A DNA stretch of 64,000 nt from Actinomadura luzonensis (GTDB lineage Bacteria > Actinomycetota > Actinomycetes > Streptosporangiales > Streptosporangiaceae), in NCBI RefSeq assembly GCF_022664455.2, contig NZ_JAKRKC020000003.1, positions 372,001 through 436,000 on the forward strand, given 5' to 3'. A program made the position numbers and the translations under genes. The notes beneath the pieces are model-generated. The model searched no databases, was not told the origin of the DNA, and was given only the letters and a program-made list of their open reading frames with translations. Shown here in pieces: positions 1-11,277 of the stretch. The number at the start of each line of letters is the position of its first letter. Position 1 is the stretch's first letter.

Positions 1-597
1 GGCAACGACGCCGGCTCGATGATCTCCCCCGAGCTCGGCCGGCTCGCCCCCTCCCAGGTGGTGGGCGTGCACGTCACCCAGGTCTTCTCCTTCCCCTCGG
101 GCGACCCGGCCGAGTTCGCCGGGCTGAGCGAGGAGGACCAGGCGGGCCTCGCCGTCCTCGACTGGTTCTGGAAGGAGAAGGGCGCCTTCAACGTCCTGCA
201 GTCCCAGCAGCCGCAGACCCTCGCGCACGCCCTCGCCGACTCCCCCGCCGGCCTGGTCGGCTGGCTGGCCCAGCTCTTCGACGAGGACCTGGACGACGAG
301 TTCGTGCTGGCCAACGCCGCCGTCTACTGGTTCACCGGCACCGCCGGCTCAGCCCTCCGCCTGTACTGGGAGAACGCCCGCGCGGAGCAGCCGAAGGAGC
401 CGACGACGGTGCCGCTCGCGCTGGCCATGGCCGAGGGCGACTTCAAGTCGATCCGCCGCTTCGCCGACCGCGACCACGCCGCCATCGTGTCCTGGAAGAC
501 GCTGCCCGCCCCCGCGCACGGCCACTACACGGCCCACACCGCGACGAAGGCGCTCACCGACGACATCATCGCCTTCTTCACCGCATTGAGTGACTGA
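1..597 (+). CDS. Epoxide hydrolase, C-terminal part (truncated by window edge)
   Basis: The gene runs in from before the window; read from base 1 it gives 198 residues up to TGA. The opening residues GNDAGSMISPELG fit the nucleophile elbow of alpha/beta-hydrolase-fold epoxide hydrolases, in which the Asp attacks the epoxide carbon. A His in the C-terminal segment HGHYTAHTATKAL fits the catalytic base. The segment between, with VVGVHVTQVFSFPSGDPAEF and a Trp-rich stretch, resembles the lid and tail of the long epoxide hydrolases common in actinomycetes. The first ATG in frame, at base 19, lies inside the conserved motif and is not a real start. Substrate cannot be told. The N-terminal half is outside the window. 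Confidence 0.8.
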   Translation, partial: GNDAGSMISPELGRLAPSQVVGVHVTQVFSFPSGDPAEFAGLSEEDQAGLAVLDWFWKEKGAFNVLQSQQPQTLAHALADSPAGLVGWLAQLFDEDLDDEFVLANAAVYWFTGTAGSALRLYWENARAEQPKEPTTVPLALAMAEGDFKSIRRFADRDHAAIVSWKTLPAPAHGHYTAHTATKALTDDIIAFFTALSD

Positions 598-687
598 ACA
601 GTCACCAAAAGGGCACAGGCGGCGCCCTCCTCGCCGGGGCGCGCCGCCCTATCGTTGCCCTACGGCCTGGCAAGGGGAGGGGAAGCC

Positions 688-1851
688 ATGAGCGTTTCGC
701 CAGGGTGCTTATTCACGCGCGACGACACCGGCCAGGCGCTGTTCCTCGGCCCGGCCGAGGTCACGGCGCTCCAGGAGGCGGCCCAGGAGATCCTCGCCGA
801 GCCCTCGGCCGCCGGGCAGACCCCCGACGCCGGCGCGCTCAAGGAGCTGGTGCGCCTGCTCGGCGCCACGGCTCCCGGCGAGGAGCCGGTCCGGATGCCC
901 GGCGAGGCCGCCGCGTGGATCGAGCTCATCCACGGGCAGTCCCTGATCAGGGAGGCGCTGCGCGAGCAGGGCCGCCTCCGGGTCCGCCACCGCTGCCGGG
1001 TCTGCGACCGCACGCTGCTGGTCGACCCCGACCGCGAGAGCCGGACGAACGAGGAGCAGTCCGACGCGGCGCAGGCGAAGCAGACCAGCGGCCTGGCCAA
1101 GAGCGCCGCCGGGTTCGACGTCGAGCACCCCTACCGGTCGATCGCCCTGCTCCTGCTGCAACTCGTCGAGGACGAGGCCGGCAAGCAGGACGTCAAGGAC
1201 AAGGCGCTGTCCCGGGTCTGCGCCGCGTGCGACAGCGCCGACTTCGAGACCGCCGGGCTCACCGCCTTCTGCCCCGGCTGCCGCGCCCCGCGCACCGAGA
1301 CCGTCCTGCTGACCTGCCCGGAGTGCGGGCACGACTTCCGCGGCGCGGCGGCGGCGGCCCCCGTCTGGCGGAGCCCCGCGGAGGCCAGGCGCGCCCGCGC
1401 CGTCGCGCTGCTCGCCGCGCGGGCCGGCGAGTTCGAGAAGGGCCTGCGCGACACGCAGCGCGACGCGCTCGCCGGCACCCTGACCGGCGAGGAGGAACTG
1501 GTCGCGATGTGCCGGTGCGCGCTGCCCGGCGAGTTCGGCCGCTACGTGGCGCTGCTGTTCACCACGACGCACCTCGCGTGGGCCCGCGAGAGCATGATGT
1601 CCGCCACCACCTCGGGCCTGGTCCGATGGGCGGACGTGACGGCCGTCGAGGACCCCGCGGAGTCGGCCGCCGAGTACGAGAGCGGCCTCAGGCTCACCGT
1701 CGCGCAGGGCGCCCCGCTGGTGCTCAACGACTTCCGCGGCAAGGGCGTGTGCTTCGGCGACCGGGAGGCCGCCTTCGACGGCGAGGGCGTGCGGCGGCTC
1801 GCCCGCCTGCTGCGGGGAGAGCCGCCCGCCCCCGCCGCCGGGGAGGGCTGA
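688..1851 (+). CDS. Zinc-ribbon protein with C-terminal PH-like region, unknown function
   Basis: I do not recognise a named family. The 387-residue product has three Cys-pair knuckles: CRVC near residue 104, CAAC near 178, and CPGC/CPEC near 196 and 210. This arrangement suits one or two zinc ribbons. The last 110 residues alternate hydrophobic and polar stretches (YVALLFTTTHLAWARES, LVRWADVTAVEDP) and resemble bacterial PH-like domains, which is inferred only from pattern. I chose ATG 688 because an AAGGGGAGGGGAA ribosome site sits just upstream; an earlier ATG-like start at 655 lacks one. The stop is 7 bases from the converging end of ppc. Confidence 0.7.
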   Translation: MSVSPGCLFTRDDTGQALFLGPAEVTALQEAAQEILAEPSAAGQTPDAGALKELVRLLGATAPGEEPVRMPGEAAAWIELIHGQSLIREALREQGRLRVRHRCRVCDRTLLVDPDRESRTNEEQSDAAQAKQTSGLAKSAAGFDVEHPYRSIALLLLQLVEDEAGKQDVKDKALSRVCAACDSADFETAGLTAFCPGCRAPRTETVLLTCPECGHDFRGAAAAAPVWRSPAEARRARAVALLAARAGEFEKGLRDTQRDALAGTLTGEEELVAMCRCALPGEFGRYVALLFTTTHLAWARESMMSATTSGLVRWADVTAVEDPAESAAEYESGLRLTVAQGAPLVLNDFRGKGVCFGDREAAFDGEGVRRLARLLRGEPPAPAAGEG

Positions 1852-1858
1852 GCGGGCG

Positions 1859-4480
<2,622 letters not shown>

Positions 4481-4548
4481 GCTTCGAAGGGTAGCGAGTC
4501 GATTTCTGAGCCCGTAGACCGGTCTCACTTATTGGACTAGACCACTGC

Positions 4549-6114
4549 TCAGGTGCCCTTGGAGACGGCCGCCATCAGCTCGGGCAGGCGGGCGAAGCCG
4601 ATCTTCGCGGCGAGGCGGCGGCCCAGCGTCTCGACCAGCAGGCCGTAGAACGGAGCCACCGCGGCGACCCACACCAGCCCGAACGCCAGCGGCACCAGGA
4701 ACGGCAGCGCCAGGAGCGCGATGCCGGCCATCGCCCCGAGCGAGGACGCGAACGCCTGCCCGCCCTGGCCGGGCGCGGCGCTGCTGAAGGCGTTCATCCG
4801 CTCGGGCACCGAGTACGGCAGCACGACGCTGGTCACCGAGCCGACCCCGAGCCCGACGCCGAGCGCGCCCCACCCGCCGAGCACGGCGGGCAGGATCGAC
4901 CCCGGCTGCCCGCTGAACAGGCCCGCGCCGACCCCGATCACGGCCAGCAGCGGCACCGCGATCATCGCGTTGGCCAGGTGGCGGCCGGCGAGGTCGGTGG
5001 CGAGGCCGCGCTCCGAGCCGAAGGTGACGGCGTTCATCCACAGGGAGCGCCCGTCCACGCCGAACGCGTTGCCCGACTGGATGGCGATCATCAGCGCGCC
5101 GACGGTGGTGATGACGATGGGCGTCGCCTGGCCGGGGCCGCCCTCGGTGGTGCGGCTGAGCGAGAACGACAACACCAGCGTGACCACGACCGCGCTGAAC
5201 CAGCCCACCCGGAACCTCGGCTCGCGCCTGATGTACTTCAGCTCCTTCGCCACCACGGCCGCGAGCGGCCCGTCCGGCAGGACGCGGTCGGCCCAGCCGC
5301 TGTCCTTGCGGACGGAGGCCGCCTGGGTGGAGACGTCCGGCGTGACCAGCGCCCGGCCGAGCGCCCTGATCCACAGCCAGCCGACCGCCGCCACCAGCGC
5401 CGCCACGACCGCCAGCTCGCCGAGGCCGGTCAGGCCGCCGTCGGCGATGGCGTGCGCGGCCATGCCGGACGGGGTCCAGCGCAGCACGCCGGCCAGCGCG
5501 TGCAGCATGGCCGCGGGATCGCCGAGCCCGCGGTTGACGATGAGGTTGGGGAGCTGGGCGAGCAGCACGACGAGCAGGGCGGCCACGGCCAGCACGTCCC
5601 GGCCGCGCCGGGTGCGGAGCGCGCTGGACAGCGACGTGGTGATCAGGCGCGAGGTCACCACGCAGAGCGCGAACTGCAGCAGCACGGCGGGCACCCCGAG
5701 CAGCACCCCGCCGGGCCCGGCCGGCAGCGCGACGAGCGCGCCCGCGGTGACGGCCAGCATCGCGAGCGGCCAGACGCCGGTCACGGACGCGGTGAACATG
5801 CCCACCGCGAGGCGGCGCGTCGGCAGCGGGAACAGCGCCAGCTTGGCCGGGTCGAGCGTGTCGTCCAGGCCGAACGCCATCAGCGGCACGATCATCCAGC
5901 CCAACAGGAACAGGGTGAAGGCGACGATCACCAGCTCGGCCGCGACGTCGGGCGGGGCCAGGCGCAGCAGGCTCATCAGGAAGAAGCCGAGCGCGGCCAG
6001 GCCGAGGGCGAGGGCCGTGGTGAACAGGAAGCCGAGCTTGCGCTGGAGGTCGCCGCGCAGGTTGCCGGCGAGGAGGCGGAGCTTGAGCTGCGCGAACAGC
6101 GCCACCGTGGTCAC
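4549..6114 (-). CDS. ABC transporter permease (ABC-2-like membrane protein)
   Basis: A 521-residue polytopic membrane protein with roughly ten or more hydrophobic segments, for example LGFLFTTALALGLAALGFFL and the long C-terminal run ending before LGRRLAAKIGF. No substrate-binding protein is nearby, so an export role is likely. Its ATG overlaps the stop of the upstream ATP-binding gene by 4 bases (ATGA), so the two are translationally coupled and should form one transporter. The family looks like the large ABC-2-type permeases of actinomycetes; the substrate is unknown. Confidence 0.85.
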   Translation of the reverse strand: MTTVALFAQLKLRLLAGNLRGDLQRKLGFLFTTALALGLAALGFFLMSLLRLAPPDVAAELVIVAFTLFLLGWMIVPLMAFGLDDTLDPAKLALFPLPTRRLAVGMFTASVTGVWPLAMLAVTAGALVALPAGPGGVLLGVPAVLLQFALCVVTSRLITTSLSSALRTRRGRDVLAVAALLVVLLAQLPNLIVNRGLGDPAAMLHALAGVLRWTPSGMAAHAIADGGLTGLGELAVVAALVAAVGWLWIRALGRALVTPDVSTQAASVRKDSGWADRVLPDGPLAAVVAKELKYIRREPRFRVGWFSAVVVTLVLSFSLSRTTEGGPGQATPIVITTVGALMIAIQSGNAFGVDGRSLWMNAVTFGSERGLATDLAGRHLANAMIAVPLLAVIGVGAGLFSGQPGSILPAVLGGWGALGVGLGVGSVTSVVLPYSVPERMNAFSSAAPGQGGQAFASSLGAMAGIALLALPFLVPLAFGLVWVAAVAPFYGLLVETLGRRLAAKIGFARLPELMAAVSKGT

Positions 6115-6920
6115 GGCGTGCCCTCGTCGCGGGCCCGCGTGGGTCGCTGGAGGTCGCGGGCCTTGGCGCCGAGCCAGGCGAGGCCGCCGCCGCGGGCGTG
6201 CGCCGTGCCGCCGACCAGCTCAAGGAACGCCTGGTTCAGGCTGCGCCCGCCGCGGACCTGCTCCAGCGGGCCCTGCGCGACGATGTGCCCCTGGTTCATC
6301 ACCGACACCCAGTCGCACAGCCGCTCGACCAGGTCCATCACGTGGCTGGAGAAGATCACGGTGGAACCGGAGGCGGTGAAGCCCCGCAGCACCTCGGTGA
6401 GCGTGTTCGCGCTCACCGGGTCGACGCCCTCGAACGGCTCGTCCAGGAACAGCACCGACGGGTTGTGCAGCAGCGCCGCCGCGAGCCCGATCTTCTTGCG
6501 CATGCCGGTGGAATAGTCGACCACGAGCTTGTCGGCGGCGCCCGTCAGGTCCATCACGGCCAGCAGCTCGCTCGCCCGCCGCTCGACCTCGGCCTTGGGG
6601 ATGCCGCGCAGCCGCCCGGCGTACACCAGCAGCTCGCGCCCGGACAGCCGCTCGAACAGCCGCAGCCCCTCCGGTAACACGCCGATGCGCGCCTTGACCT
6701 CGACCGGGTCGCGCCAGACGTGGAACCCGTCGACCTCGGCCGTGCCGCCGTCCGGCCGCAGCAGCCCCGTGATCATGCTCAGCGTGGTGGTCTTGCCCGC
6801 CCCGTTCGGGCCGACCAGGCCCGCGAAGCTGCCGGCCGGGACGACCAGGTCGACCCCCGCCACCGCGACCTGCTGCCCGTATCTCTTGACCAGGCCGTGC
6901 GTGCGAACGGCATCCGTCAT
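6111..6920 (-). CDS. ABC transporter ATP-binding protein
   Basis: A 269-residue nucleotide-binding subunit with all motifs: Walker A GPNGAGKTT near residue 38, signature YSTGMRKK near 137, Walker B VLFLDEPF near 156 and the H-loop His in SSHVM near 193. The arrangement fits ABC-2-type exporters. It is coupled by a 4-base overlap to the permease downstream. The start codon at 6918-6920 has no Shine-Dalgarno; instead TAGAGT (minus-strand sense of 6927-6932) lies 6 nt upstream, suggesting a leaderless message. It diverges from pccB, with only 36 bp between the two starts. Confidence 0.93.
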   Translation of the reverse strand: MTDAVRTHGLVKRYGQQVAVAGVDLVVPAGSFAGLVGPNGAGKTTTLSMITGLLRPDGGTAEVDGFHVWRDPVEVKARIGVLPEGLRLFERLSGRELLVYAGRLRGIPKAEVERRASELLAVMDLTGAADKLVVDYSTGMRKKIGLAAALLHNPSVLFLDEPFEGVDPVSANTLTEVLRGFTASGSTVIFSSHVMDLVERLCDWVSVMNQGHIVAQGPLEQVRGGRSLNQAFLELVGGTAHARGGGLAWLGAKARDLQRPTRARDEGTP

Positions 6921-6926
6921 GGCCCC

Positions 6927-6949
6927 ACTCTAGGAGGAAGGGTTAGCCT
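6927..6949. promoter_or_regulatory. Two back-to-back -10 elements for leaderless divergent genes
   Basis: In the 36-bp gap between the ABC ATPase and pccB, TAGAGT (minus strand, 6932-6927) ends 6 nt before one ATG and TAGCCT (plus strand, 6944-6949) ends 7 nt before the other. Both match the actinobacterial TANNNT hexamer at the spacing expected for transcription starting at the ATG. The AGGAGG at 6933-6938 is 18 bases from the pccB ATG, too far to act as its ribosome site. Transcription starts are inferred. Confidence 0.5.
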
Positions 6950-6956
6950 TGCGCGC

Positions 6957-8546
6957 ATGAGTGCGACCGCGGAGCCACTGCCGGAGCAGCCGGACATTCA
7001 CACCACCGCAGGGAAGATCGCCGATCTGGAGCGGCGGCTCGACGAGGCCGTGCACGCCGGTTCCGCGGCGGCGGTGGAGAAACAGCACGCCAAGGGCAAG
7101 ATGACGGCGCGGGAGCGGGTGCTCGCGCTGCTGGACGAGGGCTCGTTCGTGGAGTTCGACGAGTTCGCCCGGCACCGCTCGACGATGTTCGGGCTGGAGA
7201 AGCGGCGGCCGTACGGCGACGGCGTGATCACCGGGCACGGCACGATCGACGGGCGGCAGGTCTGCGTCTTCTCGCAGGACGTCACCGTCTTCGGCGGCTC
7301 GCTCGGCGAGGTGTACGGCGAGAAGATCGTCAAGGTGCTGGACCTGGCGCTCAAGACCGGCTGCCCGATCATCGGCATCAACGAGGGCGGCGGCGCGCGC
7401 ATCCAGGAGGGCGTGGTCGCGCTCGGCCTGTACGCCGAGATCTTCAAGCGCAACGTGCACGCCTCCGGCGTCATCCCGCAGATCTCGCTCATCATGGGCG
7501 CGGCCGCCGGCGGCCACGTCTACTCCCCCGCGCTGACCGACTTCGTGGTGATGGTGGACCAGACGTCGCACATGTTCATCACCGGCCCCGACGTCATCAA
7601 GACGGTGACCGGCGAGGAGGTCACGTTCGAGGAGCTGGGCGGGGCGCACGCGCACAGCACCAGGTCGGGCGTGTCCCACTACCAGGCGGCCGACGAGAAC
7701 GACGCGCTCGACTACGTCAAGGCGCTGCTGTCGTACCTGCCGTCCAACAACCTCGACGAGCCCCCGGCCTACCAGGCGGCCGACGACCTCGATCCCGATC
7801 CCGAGCTGGACGAGGTGATCCCCGACTCGCCGAACCAGCCGTACGACATGCACGAGGTGATCGGGCACGTGCTGGACGACGGGGAGTTCCTGGAGGTCCA
7901 CGCGCAGTTCGCGCCGAACATCGTGGTCGGCTACGGGCGGGTGGACGGCCAGTCGGTGGGCGTGGTCGCGAACCAGCCGATGCATTTCGCAGGTTGTCTG
8001 GATATCAACGCATCGGAGAAGGCGGCCCGCTTTATTCGAACATGTGATGCGTTCAATATTCCGATCCTGACTTTTGTCGATGTTCCGGGATTCCTGCCCG
8101 GCACCGATCAGGAATGGAACGGAATCATCCGCCGCGGCGCCAAGCTCCTCTACGCCTACGCCGAGGCCACCGTCCCGCTGATCACCGTGATCACCCGCAA
8201 GGCGTACGGCGGCGCGTACGACGTCATGGGCTCCAAGCACCTCGGCGCGGACGTCAACCTCGCCTGGCCCACCGCGCAGATCGCGGTCATGGGCGCGCAG
8301 GGCGCGGTCAACATCCTCTACCGGCGCGAGCTGGCCGCCTCGGACGACCCCGACACCGAGCGCGCCCGGCGCGTCACCGAGTACGAGGACACGCTGGCCA
8401 ACCCGTACATCGCCGCCGAGCGCGGCTACGTGGACGCGGTGATCCGGCCGTCCGAAACCCGCCCGCAGGTCGTCCGGGCGCTGCGCGCGCTGCGCAACAA
8501 GCGCGCCTCGCTCCCGCCCAAGAAGCATGGGAACATCCCGCTGTGA
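6957..8546 (+). CDS. pccB: Acyl-CoA (propionyl-CoA type) carboxylase beta subunit
   Basis: The carboxyltransferase half of a biotin-dependent acyl-CoA carboxylase; it moves carboxyl from carboxybiotin to an acyl-CoA, probably propionyl-CoA giving methylmalonyl-CoA. The 529 residues carry both crotonase-fold halves, with oxyanion-hole segments GGGARIQEG with GAAAGGHVYSPALTDF, and AYGGAYDVMGSKH. The Asp in AYDVM is the residue associated with propionyl preference in Streptomyces PccB. ATG 6957 matches the family N-terminus and has a leaderless-type -10. The epsilon subunit follows with a 4-base overlap; a matching alpha subunit is at 55.9 kb. Bases about 7979-8130 use many A/T-ending codons, unlike the rest of the gene. 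Confidence 0.95.
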   Translation: MSATAEPLPEQPDIHTTAGKIADLERRLDEAVHAGSAAAVEKQHAKGKMTARERVLALLDEGSFVEFDEFARHRSTMFGLEKRRPYGDGVITGHGTIDGRQVCVFSQDVTVFGGSLGEVYGEKIVKVLDLALKTGCPIIGINEGGGARIQEGVVALGLYAEIFKRNVHASGVIPQISLIMGAAAGGHVYSPALTDFVVMVDQTSHMFITGPDVIKTVTGEEVTFEELGGAHAHSTRSGVSHYQAADENDALDYVKALLSYLPSNNLDEPPAYQAADDLDPDPELDEVIPDSPNQPYDMHEVIGHVLDDGEFLEVHAQFAPNIVVGYGRVDGQSVGVVANQPMHFAGCLDINASEKAARFIRTCDAFNIPILTFVDVPGFLPGTDQEWNGIIRRGAKLLYAYAEATVPLITVITRKAYGGAYDVMGSKHLGADVNLAWPTAQIAVMGAQGAVNILYRRELAASDDPDTERARRVTEYEDTLANPYIAAERGYVDAVIRPSETRPQVVRALRALRNKRASLPPKKHGNIPL

Positions 8547-8755
8547 GCCGGCCCGACACCCCGCACCTGCGCGTCGTCCGCGGCGACGCCACACCCGAGG
8601 AGCTCGCCGCCCTGGTGGTCGCGCTGGCCACCCGGCAGGCGGCGCCGGAGCCCGCTCCGCGACCCCAGCCGCAAAGGTGGCGAAACCCAGCTAGAGGTAT
8701 GCGTAAGCCTGTCCTTCCCGGGAAGTCGGCATGGCGGATGAGCGCCCTACCCTAG
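8543..8755 (+). CDS. accE: Acyl-CoA carboxylase epsilon subunit
   Basis: A 70-residue protein starting at GTG 8543, overlapping the pccB stop as GTGA. It has the two hallmarks of the small actinobacterial epsilon subunit: an N-terminal LRVVRGDATPEELAALVVAL helix and a C-terminal basic tail with a conserved Trp and GKSAWRMSALP. The subunit binds the carboxylase beta subunit and raises its activity in Streptomyces and mycobacteria. The position directly after the beta gene supports the call. The final ~30 codons use more A/T-ending codons than the first half. Confidence 0.9.
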   Translation: MSRPDTPHLRVVRGDATPEELAALVVALATRQAAPEPAPRPQPQRWRNPARGMRKPVLPGKSAWRMSALP

Positions 8756-8806
8756 ATAGATCCTGGGAATCGGGTGTCAAGTTCCCCGGGAGTTGGGACT
8801 ATCTAG
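8752..8806. promoter_or_regulatory. Inverted repeat CTAGATAG/CTATCTAG between accE and the NYN gene
   Basis: CTAGATAG (8752-8759) overlaps the accE stop codon, and its exact reverse complement CTATCTAG lies at 8799-8806, 39 bp apart. Inside, CCTGGGAA and TTCCCCGGG can also pair imperfectly. It may be a hairpin that ends accE transcription, or a protein site for the NYN promoter, which should lie in the A/T-rich stretch 8800-8826 (GTATATAGT). The pairing is visible; the role is inferred. Confidence 0.4.
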
Positions 8807-8862
8807 AGAAAGTAGGCGTATATAGTCAGCCGATCAACTAACACCGCGGCCTGGAGGACGAC

Positions 8863-9801
8863 ATGGCCATCCCAGACCTCATGCCGCATCCTGTGGCAGC
8901 CAAGTACGCCGTCCTGGTGGATGTCGGTTATCTGTACGCGGCGGCTGGTGAAGTGCTGCTGGGTGCGAAGGAACGCAAGGAATATCGGGTGGCCGCAGAT
9001 GAGCTCATCCAGAGCCTGCAGAAACATGCAGAGGAACGTATTTCTGGCGAACTCTTGCGGATCTATTGGTATGACGCCGCCCGCGACCGTGTGCCGACCG
9101 TCGACCAGCGAGTCATCGCCCAGCTTCCCTGGGTCAAGGTACGACTTGGCAACCTGAACGCCCGTGGCCAGCAGAAAGGCGTGGACGCGCAGATCAGGAG
9201 CGATCTTGAGGCGCTGGCCCGCCACCACGCGGTCACCGACACCATCCTGCTGGCGGGCGACGAGGACATGGTCCCGGCCGTCGAGGCGGCGCAGGCGTAC
9301 GGGGTGCGCATCCACCTGTGGGGCGTCGAGCCCCCGTACGGCACGAACCAGGCCGAGCGCCTGGTGTGGGAGTCCGACACCGTTGAAGTGATCTCCGCTG
9401 ATTTCCTAAGACCGTTTTTCAGCCGCGCCCCGCAGCCCGTGGCGGTCGCCCCGCCGGTCACGCCGTCGCCCGCGCAGGTCTTCGCCGGCCGCGCGCCGGT
9501 CAAGCCGCACGTCAAGCCAGGGCAGGTGGCCAAGCTGGGCCCGTCCAGGCCGCGCGTCGAGGACGTGGGCGAGCACGTGGCGCAGAAGTGGATCCTCACC
9601 CGCGGCCGCGACAACATCCGTGACCTGCTGCCCGGCCCCATCCTGCCGACCGTCATCGACACCGAGCTGCTGATCGAGGCGGAGAAGGAGCTGGGCCACT
9701 CGCTGCGGCCGTTCCCGGAGGCGCGGGTGTGGCTGCGTGACGGGTTCTGGGCGCGCGTGTACCGGGAGTTCGACCTGGGGGTCGGGGTCTCGTCCAAGTA
9801 G
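8863..9801 (+). CDS. NYN-domain (PIN-like) ribonuclease family protein
   Basis: A 312-residue protein whose first ~185 residues form a NYN domain, the PIN-like nuclease fold of LabA/DUF88 proteins. Acidic metal-ligand positions are visible in AVLVDVGYLYA (near residue 21), KGVDAQIRSDL (near 107) and LLAGDEDMVP (near 129). These enzymes generally cut RNA; no target is known here. The second half has a flexible linker and a conserved-looking end (NIRDLLPGPILPTVIDTELL, LRDGFWARVY) that I cannot assign. ATG 8863 has a CTGGAGGACG ribosome site. The gene stands alone, and its first ~100 codons contain more A/T-ending codons than its neighbours. Confidence 0.85.
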   Translation: MAIPDLMPHPVAAKYAVLVDVGYLYAAAGEVLLGAKERKEYRVAADELIQSLQKHAEERISGELLRIYWYDAARDRVPTVDQRVIAQLPWVKVRLGNLNARGQQKGVDAQIRSDLEALARHHAVTDTILLAGDEDMVPAVEAAQAYGVRIHLWGVEPPYGTNQAERLVWESDTVEVISADFLRPFFSRAPQPVAVAPPVTPSPAQVFAGRAPVKPHVKPGQVAKLGPSRPRVEDVGEHVAQKWILTRGRDNIRDLLPGPILPTVIDTELLIEAEKELGHSLRPFPEARVWLRDGFWARVYREFDLGVGVSSK

Positions 9802-9882
9802 GGACGCCCGCGTCCGGGGGAGGGACGCTGACGTCCGAAATCCGCCAGTCACCGCTCGCGGGCAGGGCGTACCGTCGAAGGC

Positions 9883-11277
9883 ATGTCGCCACTGGAGCTT
9901 GACTTCGACTCCTGTTACCGGGCCGTCTCCGCCAGGGACGCCCGGTTCGACGGGCGCTTCTACACGGCGGTGACGACGACCCGCATCTACTGCCGTCCGA
10001 TCTGCCCGGCCCGCACCCCCTCCTCCAGGAACGTGCGCTTCTACCGGCACGCGGCCTCGGCGGAGGCGGCCGGGTTCCGGCCGTGCAAGCGGTGCCGTCC
10101 CGAGCTCTCGCCCGGCGACCCCGGGTGGGACCTGCGGGGCGACCTCATCGGCCGCGCGCTGCGGCTGATCGACGACGGCGCCGCCGACGAGCAGGGCGTC
10201 GCCGGGCTCGCCCGGCGGCTGCACATCACCGAGCGGCACCTGCACCGGCTGTTCACCGCCGAGCTGGGGGCCGGGCCGCTCGCGGTGGCCAGGACGAAAC
10301 GGCTGCTGCTGGCCAAGCAACTGCTGACGGAGACCGGGCTGCCGGTCACCGACGTGGCGTTCGCGGCCGGGTTCGGCAGCGTGCGGCAGTTCAACGCGAC
10401 GATGCGGGAGACGTACGGCTTCACGCCGAGCGAGCTGCGCGCCACGGCCGGCCGCCGCCCGGACGCCTCCGACCCCGCGCTGCTGCGGCTGCGGCTGCAC
10501 CGGCGGGAGCCGTTCGACGCCGACGCGGTCTTCGCGTTCCTGGCCGCGCGGGCGATCCCGGGGCTGGAGCGCGCGGACCGGGACTCCTACGAGCGGGCCG
10601 TCCCCGGCGGGACGATCACGCTCACGCCCCGGCCCGGCCACGTCGCGCTGGACGTGGCGGTGACCGACACGCGGCAGCTCGCCCGGGTCGTCGCCCGCTG
10701 CCGCCGGCTGCTCGACCTGGACGCCGACCCGGACGCGATCTCCGAGGCGCTCGGCCGCACCTCGCTCGGGCCGCTGGTCGCGGCCCGGCCGGGGCTGCGG
10801 GTGCCGGGGGCGTTCGACGGGTTCGAGCTGGCCGTGCGGGCGGTCGTCGGGCAGCAGGTGTCCGTCGCCGGGGCCCGTACGCTGCTCGGCCGCATCGTCG
10901 CCCGCGCCGCCGCCCCCGGCGGCCTGTTCCCCACGCCCGAGCACCTGCTGGAGACCGACCTCACCGGGCTCGGCCTCACCGGCCGCCGCATCGCCACCCT
11001 CAAGGAGCTGGCCGCCCGCCTCGCCGGCGGCCAGCTCGACCTGGACGGCGGCCAGGACCCCGCCGAGGCCGTCGCGGCGCTGCTGGACGTGCCCGGCATC
11101 GGCCCGTGGACCGCCGGCTACGTCGCGCTGCGGGCGCTGCGCGACCCGGACGCCTGGCCCGCGGGCGACCTCGTGCTCAGGAAGCGGATGGCCGCCCTGG
11201 GCATCCCCGACGACGAAACCGAACGGTGGCGGCCCTGGCGGGCCTACGCCGCACTTCACCTCTGGAGCTCATCATGA
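9883..11277 (+). CDS. alkA: Ada-like metal-binding/AraC domain fused to AlkA 3-methyladenine glycosylase
   Basis: A 464-residue fusion for alkylation repair. Residues 1-80 are the Ada metal-binding domain with four Cys (RIYCRPICPA and GFRPCKRCRP); one Cys of this site in Ada accepts methyl groups from phosphotriesters. Residues ~85-185 are an AraC-type HTH (HITERHLHRLF, FGSVRQFNATMRETYG). The rest is AlkA glycosylase with the HhH motif VPGIGPWTAGYVALR and the catalytic Asp in PAGDLVLRK. The protein may both sense methylation damage and excise alkylated bases. The start has TACCGT 7 nt upstream and no ribosome site, so it is probably leaderless. It overlaps ogt by ATGA. Confidence 0.93.
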   Translation: MSPLELDFDSCYRAVSARDARFDGRFYTAVTTTRIYCRPICPARTPSSRNVRFYRHAASAEAAGFRPCKRCRPELSPGDPGWDLRGDLIGRALRLIDDGAADEQGVAGLARRLHITERHLHRLFTAELGAGPLAVARTKRLLLAKQLLTETGLPVTDVAFAAGFGSVRQFNATMRETYGFTPSELRATAGRRPDASDPALLRLRLHRREPFDADAVFAFLAARAIPGLERADRDSYERAVPGGTITLTPRPGHVALDVAVTDTRQLARVVARCRRLLDLDADPDAISEALGRTSLGPLVAARPGLRVPGAFDGFELAVRAVVGQQVSVAGARTLLGRIVARAAAPGGLFPTPEHLLETDLTGLGLTGRRIATLKELAARLAGGQLDLDGGQDPAEAVAALLDVPGIGPWTAGYVALRALRDPDAWPAGDLVLRKRMAALGIPDDETERWRPWRAYAALHLWSSS

